Source: Pseudomonadales bacterium (GTDB taxonomy: Bacteria > Pseudomonadota > Gammaproteobacteria > Pseudomonadales > JAHEIH01). Taken from it: a stretch of DNA of 6,955 bases. Below the pieces are notes generated by a model. That model searched no databases. It was given only the letters and a program-made list of their open reading frames with translations, and was not told the origin of the DNA. The position numbers and the translations under genes are program-made. Location of the stretch: NCBI GenBank assembly GCA_023255355.1, contig JALRIU010000009.1:1-6955 (forward strand). Reading direction: 5' to 3'. Of the stretch, positions 6,044 through 6,955 are shown piece by piece; position 1 is the stretch's first letter, and every line of letters begins with the position of its first letter.

Positions 6044-6955
6044 ATGAAAAAAACTAAACTCGCTAACGCGGTTAAATTCGCTATGGGCGCAACTGCTGCT
6101 ATGGCTGTAATGCCTGCTGCACAAACGTTTGCTGCTGACGAAAAACTTGAAGAAGTTGTGGTCACTGGTTCACGTATTAAAACAGACGGTTTTGAAAGTG
6201 CTAGCCCAGTTACTGTAACTACAAGTGTAGAAATCAGTGCTGCTGGTATTACTAAGATCGAAGACTTCTTGAACAGCTTGCCACAGGTTACTGCATCAGA
6301 TACGTCTTACGAATCAAACGGCGCGTCAGGTAACGCGACAGTTGACCTTCGTGGTCTTGGTGCAAACCGTACATTGGTACTTATCAATGGCCGTCGTATG
6401 GGCCCAGGTGGTGCATACAACTCAGCGGCTGCTGACATTAACTCTATTCCAGGCGCAATGATCGACCGCGTTGAAGTTTTGACAGGTGGTGCGTCAACTT
6501 CATACGGTGCTGATGCGGTTGCGGGTGTTGTTAACTTTGTGATGAAAAATGACTTCGAAGGCGTTGAAATCAATGCCCGTCGTTCAGGTTACATGCACGA
6601 CAACAACAACAAATACATCCAAGGTTTGATGGATGCAAAAGGTTACGAATACCCAAGCGGTAGCAACGGCGTTGACGGCGAAGCCAACGACATCGAAATC
6701 GTAGTTGGTAGCGGCTTTGCAGATGGTAAAGGTCATGCGACTGTCTATGCAACTTGGCACGAAGATTCAGAATTGCGTCAAGAAGCACGCGACTACTCTT
6801 CATGTGCTCTAAGCGCTGCTGGTACTAGCTGTGGCGGTTCAGGCAACGCGATTATTCCTAACTTCTACATTTCACAAATCGTAGATGGTGCTTTGGACTG
6901 GGATACTTACGAGTACTGGACACTAGACGCCAACTCAAACTTCATCCCTTCTTCA
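6044..6955 (+). CDS. TonB-dependent outer-membrane receptor, N-terminal part (partial, runs off right edge)
   Basis: The first 304 codons are present and open to the window end; complete members usually have 800-1000 residues. Residues 1 to about 31 form a Sec signal peptide (MKKTK, hydrophobic core, likely cleavage after QTFAA). A TonB-box-like LEEVVVTGSR (35-44) follows, then a plug domain (about 53-168) with DLRGLGANRTLVLINGRRM (101-119), INSIPGAMIDRVEVLTGG (132-149) and STSYGADAVAGVVNFVMK (151-168). The beta-barrel begins at about 170. Cys254 and Cys263 may form a disulphide in an external loop. The protein would import a substrate across the outer membrane using energy from TonB-ExbBD; substrate cannot be told from this part. 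Arg codons are CGT/CGC only (8 and 2) and Gly codons GGT/GGC only, a bias typical of highly expressed genes. The start is supported by AGGGGA 5 nt upstream. Confidence 0.93.
   Translation, partial: MKKTKLANAVKFAMGATAAMAVMPAAQTFAADEKLEEVVVTGSRIKTDGFESASPVTVTTSVEISAAGITKIEDFLNSLPQVTASDTSYESNGASGNATVDLRGLGANRTLVLINGRRMGPGGAYNSAAADINSIPGAMIDRVEVLTGGASTSYGADAVAGVVNFVMKNDFEGVEINARRSGYMHDNNNKYIQGLMDAKGYEYPSGSNGVDGEANDIEIVVGSGFADGKGHATVYATWHEDSELRQEARDYSSCALSAAGTSCGGSGNAIIPNFYISQIVDGALDWDTYEYWTLDANSNFIPSS

Noticed and set aside
6307..6803. Two leftward open frames of 77-88 codons opposite the TonB-dependent receptor
   Set aside because: They are shadows of the strongly biased receptor codons; no initiation signals or homology are seen.
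1..6955. Mobile element, CRISPR array, defence system or toxin-antitoxin pair
   Set aside because: No transposase, integrase, spaced direct repeats, terminal inverted repeats or defence-type domains are visible; all sizeable open frames are metabolic or envelope genes.

Overview
The window looks like ordinary chromosome from a Gram-negative, probably marine gammaproteobacterium. Evidence: a SerA that aligns without gaps to the E. coli protein (from memory) apart from one extra residue near the C-terminal ACT domain; a TonB-dependent outer-membrane receptor of the large type common in Alteromonadales/Cellvibrionales-like bacteria; a lipobox lipoprotein; a LapB-type type I secretion transporter; and mid-40s GC by eye. 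The genus cannot be named from this. I see no insertion sequence, phage gene, CRISPR array, tRNA or rRNA.

Layout. Bases 1-2608 are a leftward pair: a DUF885-family lipoprotein (785-2608), then, 21 bp downstream, the N-terminal third or so of a LapB/HlyB-type ABC exporter (1-763) that runs off the left edge. A 159-bp divergent intergenic region (2609-2767) with two short perfect inverted repeats separates them from the rightward genes. These are an AMP-forming acyl-CoA synthetase (2768-4408), D-3-phosphoglycerate dehydrogenase serA (4565-5797) and the first 304 codons of a TonB-dependent receptor (from 6044) that runs off the right edge. Each rightward gene appears to be its own transcription unit. 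A GC-rich hairpin follows the synthetase, serA has an extended -10 promoter of its own, a 13-bp-stem hairpin follows serA, and the receptor has a 209-bp leader region.

Functionally this is a set of neighbours, not one system. The lipoprotein and exporter are probably co-transcribed, but no biochemical link between them is evident. The synthetase would activate a fatty or other carboxylic acid to acyl-CoA. SerA opens serine biosynthesis and keeps its catalytic residues and serine-sensing site. The receptor would import an unidentified substrate and has strongly biased codons suggesting high expression. I found no convincing undescribed system. The most worthwhile leads are the small palindromic operator candidates upstream of the synthetase, serA and the receptor, and the partners of the truncated secretion transporter beyond the left edge.
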